64,000 nt of DNA from Variovorax sp. 770b2. Its GTDB lineage: Bacteria > Pseudomonadota > Gammaproteobacteria > Burkholderiales > Burkholderiaceae_C. Below the pieces are notes generated by a model that made no database searches, was not told the origin of the DNA, and worked only from the letters and a program-made list of their open reading frames with translations. The DNA is taken from the NCBI RefSeq assembly GCF_900115685.1, contig NZ_FOXJ01000001.1, positions 2,327,796 to 2,391,795 on the forward strand. The letters run 5' to 3'. Shown piece after piece: positions 8,251-16,568 of this stretch (its first letter is position 1; the number at the start of each line of letters is the position of its first letter). Made by a program: the position numbers and the translations under genes.

Positions 8251-10517
8251 GTTCGGAACTTCGCGATCCGTCGCGCCGCCACTTCATCGCCGCGGGCTCG
8301 CTGACCGTGAGCTTCGCGCTCTGGCCGGCCGCCTCCGCATTGGCGCAGCAGGCCACCGAAGCCGCAGCGCCGGTCGCAGTCGATGGCGGCGCGGCCAAGC
8401 TGCCGGGCGACCTGGGCAGTTCGCCGATGCTCGATGCGTGGATTCGCATCGACGAGAAAGGCGCCATCACGGTCTTCACCGGCAAGGCCGAGCTCGGCAC
8501 GGGCATCCGCACCGCGTTCATCCAGATCGCCGCCGAGCAACTCGGTGTGTTGCCGCCAGCGATCCACATGGTCACCGCCGACACCGGTGCCACGCCCAAC
8601 GAGGGCTACACCGCCGGCAGCCATTCGACGGCCGACAGCGGCACGGCGATCCTGCATGCGGCCGCGCAGGTGCGCACCTTGCTGCTGGGCACGGCGGCCG
8701 CGAAGCTCGGCGTCGCGGCCGATCAACTCACGGCGCGCGACGGCAAGATCACTTCAGCCGACGGGCGCACGCTGAGCTACGGCGATGCGGTCAGCGGCCT
8801 CGATCTGCACCGCCGCGCCGAGCCGCGCTCCGACCTGGTCGAGCCCGCGAAGCACCGCGTCATCGGCCAGTCGCTGCGCCGCGTGGACATTCCCGGCAAG
8901 GTCACGGGCGGTGCGAGCTACGTGCAGGACATGCGCCCGCCGGGCATGGTGCATGCGCGCATCGTGCGCCCGCCGTCGTATGGCGCGACGCTCACGGCGC
9001 TGGACAGCGCGGCCGTCGAGAAGATGCCGGGCGTGCTGAAGGTCGTGCGCGACGGCAGCTTCGTCGCCGTGGTCGCAGAAGACGAGTGGCAGGCCATCCA
9101 GGCGATGCGTGCGCTGACCGGCGCCGCGCGCTGGCAGCCGCAGGCCGCGCCGCTGCCCACGCCCGCCACCATCGCCGACACGCTGATGAAGCTGCCGGCA
9201 CGCGAGATCCACGTCGGCGACCGGCATGGCACCGCGGCGCCCGCCGCGAAGACGCTCCATGCGCGCTTCACCAAGCCCTATCTCGCGCATGCATCGATCG
9301 GCCCTTCGTGCGCGGTCGCGCAGTTCGATGCCGGGGGCGCCAAGCTCAGCGTCTGGACCCATTCGCAGGGCGTGTTCCCGATGCGCGCGGCGCTGGCCGA
9401 GCTGCTGTCGATGAAGCCCGAGGACATCCGCTGCATCCACGTCGAAGGCTCGGGCTGCTACGGCCACAACGCCGCCGACGATGCGGGCGCCGAGGCCGCG
9501 CTCATCGCGCGCGCCCTGCCCGGCAAGCCGGTGCGCGTGCAATGGATGCGCGAGGACGAGTTCACCTGGGAGCCCTTCGGCCCCGCGATGGTCACCGACG
9601 TGAAGGCCTCGCTCGACGCAGAAGGCCGCGTGGTCGACTGGCAGTACGAGATCTGGAGCAACTCGCACAACCAGCGCCTGGACAACGCGGGCCGCTTCAT
9701 CTCCGCGCAGTACCTGGCCAGGCCCTTCGTGCCCGCGCCGCCCAAGCCGATTCCAATGCCCGAGGGCGGCGGCGACCGCAACAGCCTGCCGCTGTACAAC
9801 TTTGCGAACTACGAGGTGCAGCACCACTTCCTGCCCGACATGCCGGTGCGCGTCTCGGCGATGCGGGGCCTGGGCGCATTCATGAACGTCTTCACCATCG
9901 AGAGCTTCATGGACGAGCTGGCCGCGGCCGCGGGCGCCGACCCGGTCGCGTTCCGGCTCAGGCACCTGGACGATCCGCGCGCGCGCGACGTGGTCAACCT
10001 GGCCGCGCAGCGCTTCGGCTGGGATCCGAAGCGAAAGCGCGTGCCCCACCGCGGCGTGGGTTTTTCGTTCGCGCAGTACAAGAACCTCATGAGCTATCTG
10101 GCGCTCGCGGTCGAGATTTCGATCGTTCCCGAGACCGGCGAAGTGCGCATCGAGCGCGCGGTGGCGGCCATCGATTGCGGGCAGGTGGTCAACCCCGATG
10201 GCGTGCGCAACCAGGTCGAGGGCGGCATCCTGCAATCGTCCAGCTGGGCGCTGTTCGAGCAGGTGCAGTACGACAGCCAGCGCATCCGCAGCCACGACTG
10301 GAGCGGCTACCCGATCATGCGTTTCTCGGAGGTGCCGCGAAAGGTCGAGGTGCACCTCATCGACCGCCCGGGCGCGCCGTTTCTGGGCACCGGCGAAGCG
10401 TCGCAGGGGCCGGCGCCGGCAGCGATGGCCAACGCGATCGCCGATGCCACCGGGCGGCGCCTGCGCACGCTGCCGCTGGCGGCCGGGGGCCGGCTCAAGG
10501 AATACCGCACGGGCTGA
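8247..10517 (+). CDS. Tat-exported molybdopterin-binding subunit (IorB/aldehyde dehydrogenase type)
   Basis: Protein of 756 residues in the xanthine dehydrogenase superfamily, isoquinoline 1-oxidoreductase beta-subunit type. The N-terminus has a twin-arginine signal (SRRHFIAAGSLTVSFAL..ALAQQ), so the folded enzyme is exported. The duplicated Mo-binding layout and the C-terminal GTGEASQGPAPAAMANA, which holds the expected catalytic Glu, are visible. Such enzymes hydroxylate N-heterocycles or oxidise aldehydes; with a cytochrome c partner, the acetaldehyde/aldehyde dehydrogenase and nicotinate dehydrogenase types are the closest known arrangements. Substrate not determinable. No XdhC/PaoD-type cofactor chaperone is encoded next to it. 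Confidence 0.9.
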   Translation: MSSELRDPSRRHFIAAGSLTVSFALWPAASALAQQATEAAAPVAVDGGAAKLPGDLGSSPMLDAWIRIDEKGAITVFTGKAELGTGIRTAFIQIAAEQLGVLPPAIHMVTADTGATPNEGYTAGSHSTADSGTAILHAAAQVRTLLLGTAAAKLGVAADQLTARDGKITSADGRTLSYGDAVSGLDLHRRAEPRSDLVEPAKHRVIGQSLRRVDIPGKVTGGASYVQDMRPPGMVHARIVRPPSYGATLTALDSAAVEKMPGVLKVVRDGSFVAVVAEDEWQAIQAMRALTGAARWQPQAAPLPTPATIADTLMKLPAREIHVGDRHGTAAPAAKTLHARFTKPYLAHASIGPSCAVAQFDAGGAKLSVWTHSQGVFPMRAALAELLSMKPEDIRCIHVEGSGCYGHNAADDAGAEAALIARALPGKPVRVQWMREDEFTWEPFGPAMVTDVKASLDAEGRVVDWQYEIWSNSHNQRLDNAGRFISAQYLARPFVPAPPKPIPMPEGGGDRNSLPLYNFANYEVQHHFLPDMPVRVSAMRGLGAFMNVFTIESFMDELAAAAGADPVAFRLRHLDDPRARDVVNLAAQRFGWDPKRKRVPHRGVGFSFAQYKNLMSYLALAVEISIVPETGEVRIERAVAAIDCGQVVNPDGVRNQVEGGILQSSSWALFEQVQYDSQRIRSHDWSGYPIMRFSEVPRKVEVHLIDRPGAPFLGTGEASQGPAPAAMANAIADATGRRLRTLPLAAGGRLKEYRTG

Positions 10518-10520
10518 CAC

Positions 10521-10555
10521 GCGCAGTCATGCGCAGTCATGCGCAGTCACGCGCA
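10521..10555. repeat. Short tandem repeat of a 10-bp unit (GCGCAGTCAT)
   Basis: Two exact copies and a third with one change (GCGCAGTCAC), then a partial GCGCAT, lie directly between the Mo-subunit stop and the next gene. Ten base pairs is about one helical turn. It could be a slippage-prone sequence or a phased protein-binding site; no function is shown. Confidence 0.7.
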
Positions 10556-10574
10556 TCACGTAGCATCGCCGCCC

Positions 10575-10859
10575 ATGAGCTACACCGTGAAACTGATCGA
10601 CTTCCCCGACGCACCGCCCGACGTCATTGCCACCGCCGAGACGCGCTTTCGCCGCGAACTGGACAAGCTGCTGGGCGACAACGTCGAGCAGGCCCTGAAG
10701 GCGTTCGAGAACGCCAGCGAATCCAGCGCCGACGAACTCACCAAGGACGAGATCGCCCTGGCCGCGAGCTGGGCCAAGGCCTACGAAGCGGCGAAGACGG
10801 CGGGCTTCCGCGCGCTCGGCGAGGCCGACGAGGCCTACTTCGAAGTCCGCGTGGAGTGA
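10575..10859 (+). CDS. Conserved small acidic protein of unknown function
   Basis: I do not recognise a named family. The predicted protein has 94 residues, is acidic (many Asp/Glu), mostly helical in appearance and has no signal or membrane segment. It begins MSYTVKLIDFPDAPPDVI and ends with a strand-like YFEVRVE. Start taken at the ATG at 10575, after the tandem repeat; an in-frame ATG at 10539 would translate the repeat and looks wrong. It is convergent with the Crp/Fnr gene, 18 bases away. Codon use (high GC at third positions) supports a real gene. Confidence 0.7.
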   Translation: MSYTVKLIDFPDAPPDVIATAETRFRRELDKLLGDNVEQALKAFENASESSADELTKDEIALAASWAKAYEAAKTAGFRALGEADEAYFEVRVE

Positions 10860-10877
10860 CGCTGCGCCGATTGCGCT

Positions 10878-11636
10878 TCAGGCGCTGCGCACGGGCGGCG
10901 CGCCGGTCTCGATGGCCTTGTAGTTGACCAGCCCGCCCAGGTCGAGCACCGTGAGGCCGCGCTTCTCCAGGCGAATGAGCTGCAGCGCCTGCAGGCGTTG
11001 CAGCGCCACGTTCACGCGCTGCCGCGACACGTTCGCCAGGAGCCCGATCTCGACCTGCCCCACTTCCAGGAAGCGCGGCGCGTCCGGATACAGGTCGGGG
11101 TTGAAAAGGCTCGCCAGGCAATTGGCAACGCGCGCATCCGTATCGAGCAGCCGTTCGTGCGCGAGCGCGCCGATGAAAAGACTCAGCCGCGCGTTCAGCA
11201 GATCCTGCAGGTAGTGGTTGAACGGCACGCTGGTGCCGCGCAGCCATTCGAAGGTGCGGCGCGGCATCAGCGCGACCCGCGTGGGCCGCAGCGCGAACAC
11301 GTCGTAGCGGCGCGCCTCGTGCTTGAAGAGCGAGCCTTCGCCGAACCACACGCCGGCCGAGACGCCGGTGAGCGTGGACACCCGCCCGTCTTCCGAGGCC
11401 ACCGACATCTTGGCGAAGCCGTCGATGAGCCCCATCCAGTGCTCGACCATCTGCCCCGCCCGCGCGATGCAGGCGCCGCGCGCGAACTGGCGCTCCTGCA
11501 TGCTGCCGAGCACGTGCTCGACGTCGGCGGGCGCGAGGCCCGCCGCCCAGCGCGAGTGCCGGACCATGTCTTCCATCGCATGCGCGGTCGGCGCCGGTGC
11601 GGAATCAGGGATTACCTCTAGCGATTGGCGCCTCAT
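10878..11636 (-). CDS. Crp/Fnr-family transcriptional regulator
   Basis: Protein of 252 residues with an N-terminal cyclic-nucleotide-type sensor domain (FARGACIARAGQMVEHWMGLIDG..GVWFGEGSLF) and a C-terminal winged helix (EIGLLANVSRQRVNVALQRLQALQLIRLEKRGL). No four-Cys Fe-S motif as in Fnr is visible, so it is more likely Crp- or Dnr-like. Start set at the ATG at 11636; ATGs at 11576 and nearby would shorten only the disordered N-terminus. It is divergent from the DUF6351 lipoprotein gene with only 73 bases between them, which makes that gene the obvious candidate target. Confidence 0.88.
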   Translation of the reverse strand: MRRQSLEVIPDSAPAPTAHAMEDMVRHSRWAAGLAPADVEHVLGSMQERQFARGACIARAGQMVEHWMGLIDGFAKMSVASEDGRVSTLTGVSAGVWFGEGSLFKHEARRYDVFALRPTRVALMPRRTFEWLRGTSVPFNHYLQDLLNARLSLFIGALAHERLLDTDARVANCLASLFNPDLYPDAPRFLEVGQVEIGLLANVSRQRVNVALQRLQALQLIRLEKRGLTVLDLGGLVNYKAIETGAPPVRSA

Positions 11637-11638
11637 GT

Positions 11639-11652
11639 GTCGTCGCGACGAC
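11639..11652. promoter_or_regulatory. 14-bp perfect palindrome in the Crp/Fnr - DUF6351 intergenic region
   Basis: GTCGTCGCGACGAC reads the same on both strands and lies three bases before the Crp/Fnr start, on the DUF6351 side. It does not match the classical TGTGA-N6-TCACA Crp site. It may be an autoregulatory operator or a hairpin in the leader; this is inference from symmetry and position only. Confidence 0.4.
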
Positions 11653-11709
11653 CGCAGCGTGGAACGTCCATCCTTAATCTTCCAATACACATAACAGAAG
11701 GAGACATCC

Positions 11710-13953
11710 ATGCTCGCTACACCTCGCCGCCCGCACAAGCGGGTTTCTCCGTGGCCCCGTGTCCAGGTCGCCGCCGCAGGCATCGCGATGGTCGGCGCGC
11801 TGCTCGTCGCAGGGTGCGGCGGCGGGTCCGATGGCGGCTCGGTGTTTCCGTTCATTCCCGGCGCCAGCCCGCCGCCCGCCACGCAGACGCCCGCCGCGTT
11901 CCAGGTCAAGACGCTCTCTTCGGCGCCCGACATGGTGAGCGGCGGCGACGCGTTGATCGAAGTGACCGCGCCCGTGGGCGTTGCGCTCGACAAGGTGCGC
12001 GTGAGCCTGAATGGAAAAGACGTGACCTCGCAGGTGCCCGTCGTCAACAGCACGACCCGCATGCTGCGCGGCCTGGTCACCGGCCTCACGACCGATGCGG
12101 CCAGCACCACCGGCAGCGTCAACACGCTGGTGGTGAGCAATGCCGACGTGGCGGCGCAGCGCACCGAGACCAAGCTGGTCAACTACCCGATCACCGGGCC
12201 GATCCTCTCGGGCCCGCACATCTCGCCCTACGAATGCCGCACCGTGCAGAACGGCCTGGGCACCGCGCTGGATGCCGACTGCTCGGCCGCGACGCAGGTG
12301 GTCTGGTACTACCGCACCAACGCGAACATCTTCAAGCCGCTGGCCGACCCCACGGGCGCGCGCCCGGCCGACCTCGCGACGACCACCACCAACGACGGCA
12401 CCACGGTGCCGTACATCGTGCGCGTGGAGTCGGGCACCATCAACCGCGGCGTGTACCGGCTCGCGGTGCTCGACAACCCCAGCAAGGATGCGCCCGCCGC
12501 GTGGAAGCCCGGCCCGGGGTGGAACAAGAAGCTCGTCGCCTACTTCGACTGCTGCGGCTCGGCGCAATACAACCAGGGCGTGCATCCCATCGAGACGATC
12601 CTGGGCGACGTCGGCCACATCCAGCTCTCACGCGGCTTCGCCTTCATGAATTCGACCGAGCTCTGGAACAACCAGCATGCCAATCCGCACCTGCAGGGCG
12701 AGACGCTGATGATGATGAAGGAGCACGTCATCGAGGAATTCGGCGAGGTGCCCAAGTGGACCGCCGGCTTCGGCGGCTCGGGCGGCGCGATCCAGCAGTA
12801 CCTGATCGCGCAGCTCTACCCGGGGCTGCTGGACGGCATCCAGCCCATCGTTTCCTTCCCCGAGACGCTGATGCCCGAGGTGATGGAGTGCCGGCTGCTC
12901 AACAACGTCTACAAGCTGGACACCGCCACCTGGACGACCGCCAAGCAGAACGCGGTGAACGGCTTCAACACGAACACCTGCCTGTCATGGGACGCGGCCT
13001 TCGCAAGCATCATCAAGTCGGACAACGCACCCGGCTGCGGCTTCACCGATCCGGCCAACATCGCGAACGTCTTCAACCGCGCAACGAACCCGACAGGCAT
13101 CCGCTGCGACCTGTTCCAGACCAACGTGAACCTGCTGGGCAAGCGTCCCGGCACGCAGGAGGCGCGCCGGCCCCTGGACAACATCGGCTTGCAGTACGGC
13201 CTGGCGGCGCTGAACGGCGGCACGATCTCGGTGAAGGAGTTCCTCGACCTCAACGAGAAGGTCGGCGGCTACGACGGCGACGGCAACCCGCAGGCCGCGC
13301 GCTCCGAGGCCGACCCCGATGCGCTCAAGCTCACCTACGCGGGCGGCTTCAAGAACGGCTTCAGGGGACCGGGCCTGGCGAACATCCCGATCATCACGCA
13401 GCGCGGCAACGCCGATGCGGTGGGCGACATCCACGACACGACGCAGGACCTGATCATCCGGGCCCGCCTGCAGCGCGCCAACGGCCGCAGCGACAACCAG
13501 ATCATCTGGACGCTGGGTTCCACCTCGGGCTACGACTACATGAGCGGCTCGATCGACCTCCTGAACAAGTGGCTGGACAACATGGCCGCCGACCCGGCGC
13601 CCGCATCGATCGACAAGGTGGTGCGCAACAAACCGGCCGGCGCCAACGACGCCTGCTGGAACAAGACCGGCACGCGCATCGACGAAGCCGCATCGCTGGA
13701 CCCGGCGGCCAGCTGCAACGCGGTGTACCCGCGCTTCACCACGCCGCGCCTCGCGGCCGGCTCGCCGCTGGTGAACGATGTGCTCAAGTGCCAGCTCAAG
13801 CCGGTCAACGCCGCCGACTATTCGGTGACGATCGCCGGCGCCGACCTCGCGCGGCTGCAGACGCTCTTCCCGAGCGGGGTGTGCGACTGGAGCAAGCCGG
13901 GCGTGAGCCAGGAACCGCTGCGCGGCACCTACCTGCGCTTGCCGCTCAACTGA
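11710..13953 (+). CDS. DUF6351-family exported lipoprotein (alpha/beta-hydrolase-like)
   Basis: Protein of 747 residues. The N-terminus is a lipoprotein signal (GIAMVGALLVAGCGGG, lipobox LVAGC), so it is probably anchored in the outer membrane or periplasm. Sequence hallmarks remembered for DUF6351 are present: MVSGGDALIEV, a GLVTGL segment, and LVNYPITGPILSGPHISPYEC. A nucleophile-elbow-like GFGGSGGAIQQY suggests an alpha/beta-hydrolase core, and the many Cys residues suggest disulphides, as in exported enzymes. The ribosome site AAGGAGACATCC-ATG fixes the start. The substrate is unknown. The last 25 bases overlap the convergent LysR gene. Confidence 0.8.
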   Translation: MLATPRRPHKRVSPWPRVQVAAAGIAMVGALLVAGCGGGSDGGSVFPFIPGASPPPATQTPAAFQVKTLSSAPDMVSGGDALIEVTAPVGVALDKVRVSLNGKDVTSQVPVVNSTTRMLRGLVTGLTTDAASTTGSVNTLVVSNADVAAQRTETKLVNYPITGPILSGPHISPYECRTVQNGLGTALDADCSAATQVVWYYRTNANIFKPLADPTGARPADLATTTTNDGTTVPYIVRVESGTINRGVYRLAVLDNPSKDAPAAWKPGPGWNKKLVAYFDCCGSAQYNQGVHPIETILGDVGHIQLSRGFAFMNSTELWNNQHANPHLQGETLMMMKEHVIEEFGEVPKWTAGFGGSGGAIQQYLIAQLYPGLLDGIQPIVSFPETLMPEVMECRLLNNVYKLDTATWTTAKQNAVNGFNTNTCLSWDAAFASIIKSDNAPGCGFTDPANIANVFNRATNPTGIRCDLFQTNVNLLGKRPGTQEARRPLDNIGLQYGLAALNGGTISVKEFLDLNEKVGGYDGDGNPQAARSEADPDALKLTYAGGFKNGFRGPGLANIPIITQRGNADAVGDIHDTTQDLIIRARLQRANGRSDNQIIWTLGSTSGYDYMSGSIDLLNKWLDNMAADPAPASIDKVVRNKPAGANDACWNKTGTRIDEAASLDPAASCNAVYPRFTTPRLAAGSPLVNDVLKCQLKPVNAADYSVTIAGADLARLQTLFPSGVCDWSKPGVSQEPLRGTYLRLPLN

Positions 13954-14855
13954 GTCGGCTTGCGCGCAGCCCCTGGCAGTTGCGCCACGCGCTCTGCCAG
14001 GAAGTCCACCAGCACGCGCACGCGCAGCGGCTGGTGGCGGCGCGGGGCATAGAGCAGGTGCACTTCCTGCGCCGGGCCCGTGTGGCGCGCGAGCACGCGC
14101 ACCAGGCTGCCATCGGCCAGGTGGTCGGCCACCATCCACGTGGGTTGCAGCGAAATGCCGGCGCCGCCGAGCACGCTGTCGAGCATCGCCACCGCGTTGT
14201 TCACGCGGTAGCGGCTGCGCACCGGCACGGTCACGGCGCCTTCCGGCCCTTGCAGCAGGACGCCGTCGTCGCCCGCGGCATAGCGGATGTAGTCGTGCGA
14301 CAGCAGATCCTGGGGCTTCCTGGGTTTGCCGCGCGCGGCCACGTAGTCCGGTGAGGCGACGAGCACGCGCGGCCAGGAGCCCAGGTGCCTGGCGACGAGG
14401 TCCGGCGGCAGCGCGCCGCCGACGCGCAGCGACACGTCGATGCGCTCTTCGCGCGGATCGACGAAGCGGTCGTCGAGCACCAGTTCGAGTTCGATGTCCG
14501 GGTAGAGCCGCAGGAACTCCATCGCCATCGCGTTGAGGTGTCGCTGCCCCATGGTGACCGGCGCGCTCACGCGCAACAGGCCCTGCGGTTGCTGCACCTG
14601 CTCGCGCGCATCGGCGACCGCATCGCCGTAGTCCTCCAGCACGCGACGCGCGCGCTCGTGAAAGCGCTGCCCTTCCTCGGTGAGGCTCAGGCCCGTGGCG
14701 GCGCGGCGCAGCAGCCGAACGCCGAGCGACCGCTCCAGTCCCGCGACCAGCTTGCTGATGGTGGGCTGCGTGGTGTCGAGCGCGCGGGCCGCGCCCGAGA
14801 GGCTCCCGAGTTCGACGCTGTGCACGAAAGCCGAGAGTGCGCGCAAGGTGTCCAT
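13929..14855 (-). CDS. LysR-family transcriptional regulator, divergent from GDSL hydrolase
   Basis: Protein of 308 residues. Helix-turn-helix in FVHSVELGSLSGAARALDTTQPTISKLVAGLERSLGVRLLRR; effector domain from about residue 90 (GLLRVSAPVTMGQRHLNAM). Start at the ATG at 14855 (MDTLRALSAFV); an upstream in-frame start at 14897 would run through the probable operator. The gene ends inside the 3' end of the DUF6351 gene. It probably controls the divergent GDSL gene at 14960. Confidence 0.9.
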   Translation of the reverse strand: MDTLRALSAFVHSVELGSLSGAARALDTTQPTISKLVAGLERSLGVRLLRRAATGLSLTEEGQRFHERARRVLEDYGDAVADAREQVQQPQGLLRVSAPVTMGQRHLNAMAMEFLRLYPDIELELVLDDRFVDPREERIDVSLRVGGALPPDLVARHLGSWPRVLVASPDYVAARGKPRKPQDLLSHDYIRYAAGDDGVLLQGPEGAVTVPVRSRYRVNNAVAMLDSVLGGAGISLQPTWMVADHLADGSLVRVLARHTGPAQEVHLLYAPRRHQPLRVRVLVDFLAERVAQLPGAARKPTQLSGKRR

Positions 14856-14878
14856 GGTGTATTCGATTTCGGAATGTG

Positions 14879-14909
14879 TCGGATGCAATTTTGCCATCTA
14901 CCCATCCGA
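14879..14909. promoter_or_regulatory. Candidate LysR operator between LysR and GDSL genes
   Basis: Two nested symmetric elements are seen. One is a T-N11-A site with GCAA/TTGC arms (14884-14896). The other is a wider TCGGATG (14879-14885) / CATCCGA (14903-14909) inverted repeat. The T-N11-A form is the usual LysR recognition pattern. Function inferred from position. Confidence 0.4.
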
Positions 14910-14959
14910 ACTCGCATGGCAGAAAGTCGGGGCCTCGCTTCACTTTCAAGGACACGAAC

Positions 14960-16225
14960 ATGAACGCATCGACCCTCGGATCGATCCTCAAGCACGGGGC
15001 CGCGGCGCTGACCCTCGCGGGCATGGCTGCCGCATCGGCGGCGCCGGCCTATTGGAGCCCCAGCTGGATGGCCAGCACCCAGCCGATCTGGGGCGGCGAC
15101 TTCGTGCTGCCGAACGGCCTGCCCTTCCAGTTCAACCAGCAGACCATCCGCCAGGTGGTGCGCTTGAGCATCGGCGGTGCGAAGCTGCGCGTGGTGATCA
15201 GCAACGAAGGCGGCACGGCGCCGCTGTACATCGGCGCGGCGCGCGTGGCGCGGCATGGCGAAGGCTCGGCCATCGTCGACGGCACGGACCGCGCATTGCG
15301 CTTCGGCGGGCACGCCGAAGTGACCGTGCCGCCCGGTGCGCGCCTCGTCAGCGATCCGGTCGACCTGCCGCTGCCCGCGCTCGGTGAAGTCGCCGTATCG
15401 CTTTATTTGCCGAAGCCCAGCCAGCCCGCGGGCTTTCATTTCGATGCGCGCGAAACGGCGTATGTCGCGGGTGGCGAGCTGACCGGCGCGGCCCGCCTGC
15501 CGGCCGCGGCCTCGCAATGGAACACGCGCGTCTACGTCAGCGGCCTGGTCGTCGAGACGCCCACGCCGCCGACCACCGTCGTCGCGCTGGGCGATTCGAT
15601 CACCGACGGCAACGGCTCTACGCCCGGCGCCAACACGCGCTGGCCCGATGCGCTGGCCGAGCGCCTGGCCCCGCGCGGCGTCGGCGTGCTCAACGCCGGC
15701 ATCTCCGGTGGCCGGCTGATGAAGGACGGCATGGGGCGCGCCGGCCTGGAACGCGCCGGTCGCGACGCGTTCGCGCAGCCGGGCGTGCGCGCCGTGATCG
15801 TGCTGCTGGGCACCAACGACATCGGCTGGCCCGGCGGCCCCTTCGCGCCGCAGGAGCCGGCGATGCGCGCGGAAGACCTGATCCAGGGATTCCGCCAGCT
15901 GATCGCGATGGCCCGCGCCCACAACGTGCGCATCGTGGCCGGCACGGTCACGCCCAACGAACGCGCACTGGAAGGCACGCCGCTCGAAGGCCATCACTCG
16001 CCCGAGAAGGAGAAGGTGCGGCAGGCCGTGAACCGCTGGATCCGCGAGAGCGGCGCCTTCGATGCGGTGGTCGACTTCGATGCGCTGCTGCGCGATCCGG
16101 CGCGCCCGACGCGCCTGAAGGCGGCGATGGATTCGGGCGACCACCTGCATCCGGGCGACGCCGGCTACAAGGCGATGGCGGCCGCGATCGACCTGGACGC
16201 CCTGCTGGGTAACGATCCAAAATAG
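14960..16225 (+). CDS. Exported SGNH/GDSL-family hydrolase
   Basis: Protein of 421 residues with a Sec signal peptide (GAAALTLAGMAAASAAPA). The SGNH blocks are clear in the C-terminal half: GDSITDGNG near residue 211 (nucleophile Ser), the Gly of block II, GTNDIGWPG near 283 (Asn), and SGDHLHPGDAGY near 393 (Asp and His). The N-terminal about 190 residues form a beta-rich domain with VVRLSIGGAKLRVVISNEGG, as in fungal and bacterial GDSL esterases of the lysophospholipase L1-like group. Likely an extracytoplasmic esterase or lipase; exact substrate unknown. The small LexA-box region starts 12 bases after its stop. Confidence 0.9.
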   Translation: MNASTLGSILKHGAAALTLAGMAAASAAPAYWSPSWMASTQPIWGGDFVLPNGLPFQFNQQTIRQVVRLSIGGAKLRVVISNEGGTAPLYIGAARVARHGEGSAIVDGTDRALRFGGHAEVTVPPGARLVSDPVDLPLPALGEVAVSLYLPKPSQPAGFHFDARETAYVAGGELTGAARLPAAASQWNTRVYVSGLVVETPTPPTTVVALGDSITDGNGSTPGANTRWPDALAERLAPRGVGVLNAGISGGRLMKDGMGRAGLERAGRDAFAQPGVRAVIVLLGTNDIGWPGGPFAPQEPAMRAEDLIQGFRQLIAMARAHNVRIVAGTVTPNERALEGTPLEGHHSPEKEKVRQAVNRWIRESGAFDAVVDFDALLRDPARPTRLKAAMDSGDHLHPGDAGYKAMAAAIDLDALLGNDPK

Positions 16226-16236
16226 GCGCAAATATA

Positions 16237-16252
16237 CTGTACATAAATACAG
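16237..16252 (+). promoter_or_regulatory. LexA (SOS) box
   Basis: CTGTACATAAATACAG matches the Escherichia-type LexA consensus CTGT-N8-ACAG exactly in its half-sites, and the flanks (TA before, T after) fit as well. A -10-like TATACT overlaps its left half, so LexA bound here would block a rightward promoter. Downstream genes in the rightward direction are the small ORF, the RNA ligase-like gene and possibly the phosphotransferase. Confidence 0.8.
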
Positions 16253-16301
16253 TCTTTTCTCTAGAATCGATCGTCTCCAAGAACAACTTCGAGGCGACTC
16301 C

Positions 16302-16529
16302 ATGACCACCGCCAATCCGCCTGCGCCCTCCGCACAGGTTCTTTTTTTCTCTTCCGCCCGGCGGCATCCGATGCAGCCGCGGCAACGCGCAGGCCGGATC
16401 TCCACCTGGCCCTTCCGCGTGGTCCGGGAACACGGCCACGGCGACAGCAATGAGAGGGATGACGTCCGCGTTCAGGCGGCGCGCGTCATCCGCACGACGG
16501 CCGAGCATTGGTGGCCGTCGGAGACCTGA
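16302..16529 (+). CDS. Small ORF of unknown function behind a LexA box
   Basis: A 75-codon frame starting MTTANPPAPSAQVLFFSSAR, with GAGG nine bases before the ATG. The product is basic, Arg- and His-rich, with no membrane segment or signal. I recognise no family. In favour of a real gene: ribosome site, position 50 bases after the LexA box, and GC-rich third positions. Against: small size and unusual composition; it may be only a translated leader. It ends 39 bases before the RNA ligase-like gene. Confidence 0.4.
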   Translation: MTTANPPAPSAQVLFFSSARRHPMQPRQRAGRISTWPFRVVREHGHGDSNERDDVRVQAARVIRTTAEHWWPSET

Positions 16530-16568
16530 GCCCCGCCTCTTCATCTATCTTTCTCAAGGAGAACTGCA

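Larger units (their letters stand above)
16226..16568. other. 343-base stretch between GDSL hydrolase and RNA ligase-like gene
   Basis: This gap holds a -10-like TATACT (16233-16238), a LexA box (16237-16252) overlapping it, a poorly conserved-looking leader, one small ORF (16302-16529) with a GAGG ribosome site, and a strong AAGGAGA ribosome site for the next gene. Nothing else was recognised in it. Confidence 0.7.

Noticed and set aside
12985..15024. A 679-codon open frame on the minus strand
   Set aside because: It is a shadow of the DUF6351 and LysR genes in another frame, with low-complexity composition and no domain.
16235..16267. TAGAAT at 16262-16267 as the -10 of the SOS promoter
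   Set aside because: No acceptable -35 lies 16-18 bases upstream, while TATACT inside the LexA box region is a better -10.
15948..16544. A minus-strand open frame across the LexA box region
   Set aside because: No ribosome site, Arg/Pro/Ser-rich product, antisense to the GDSL gene end; the rightward reading with LexA box and ribosome sites is better supported.
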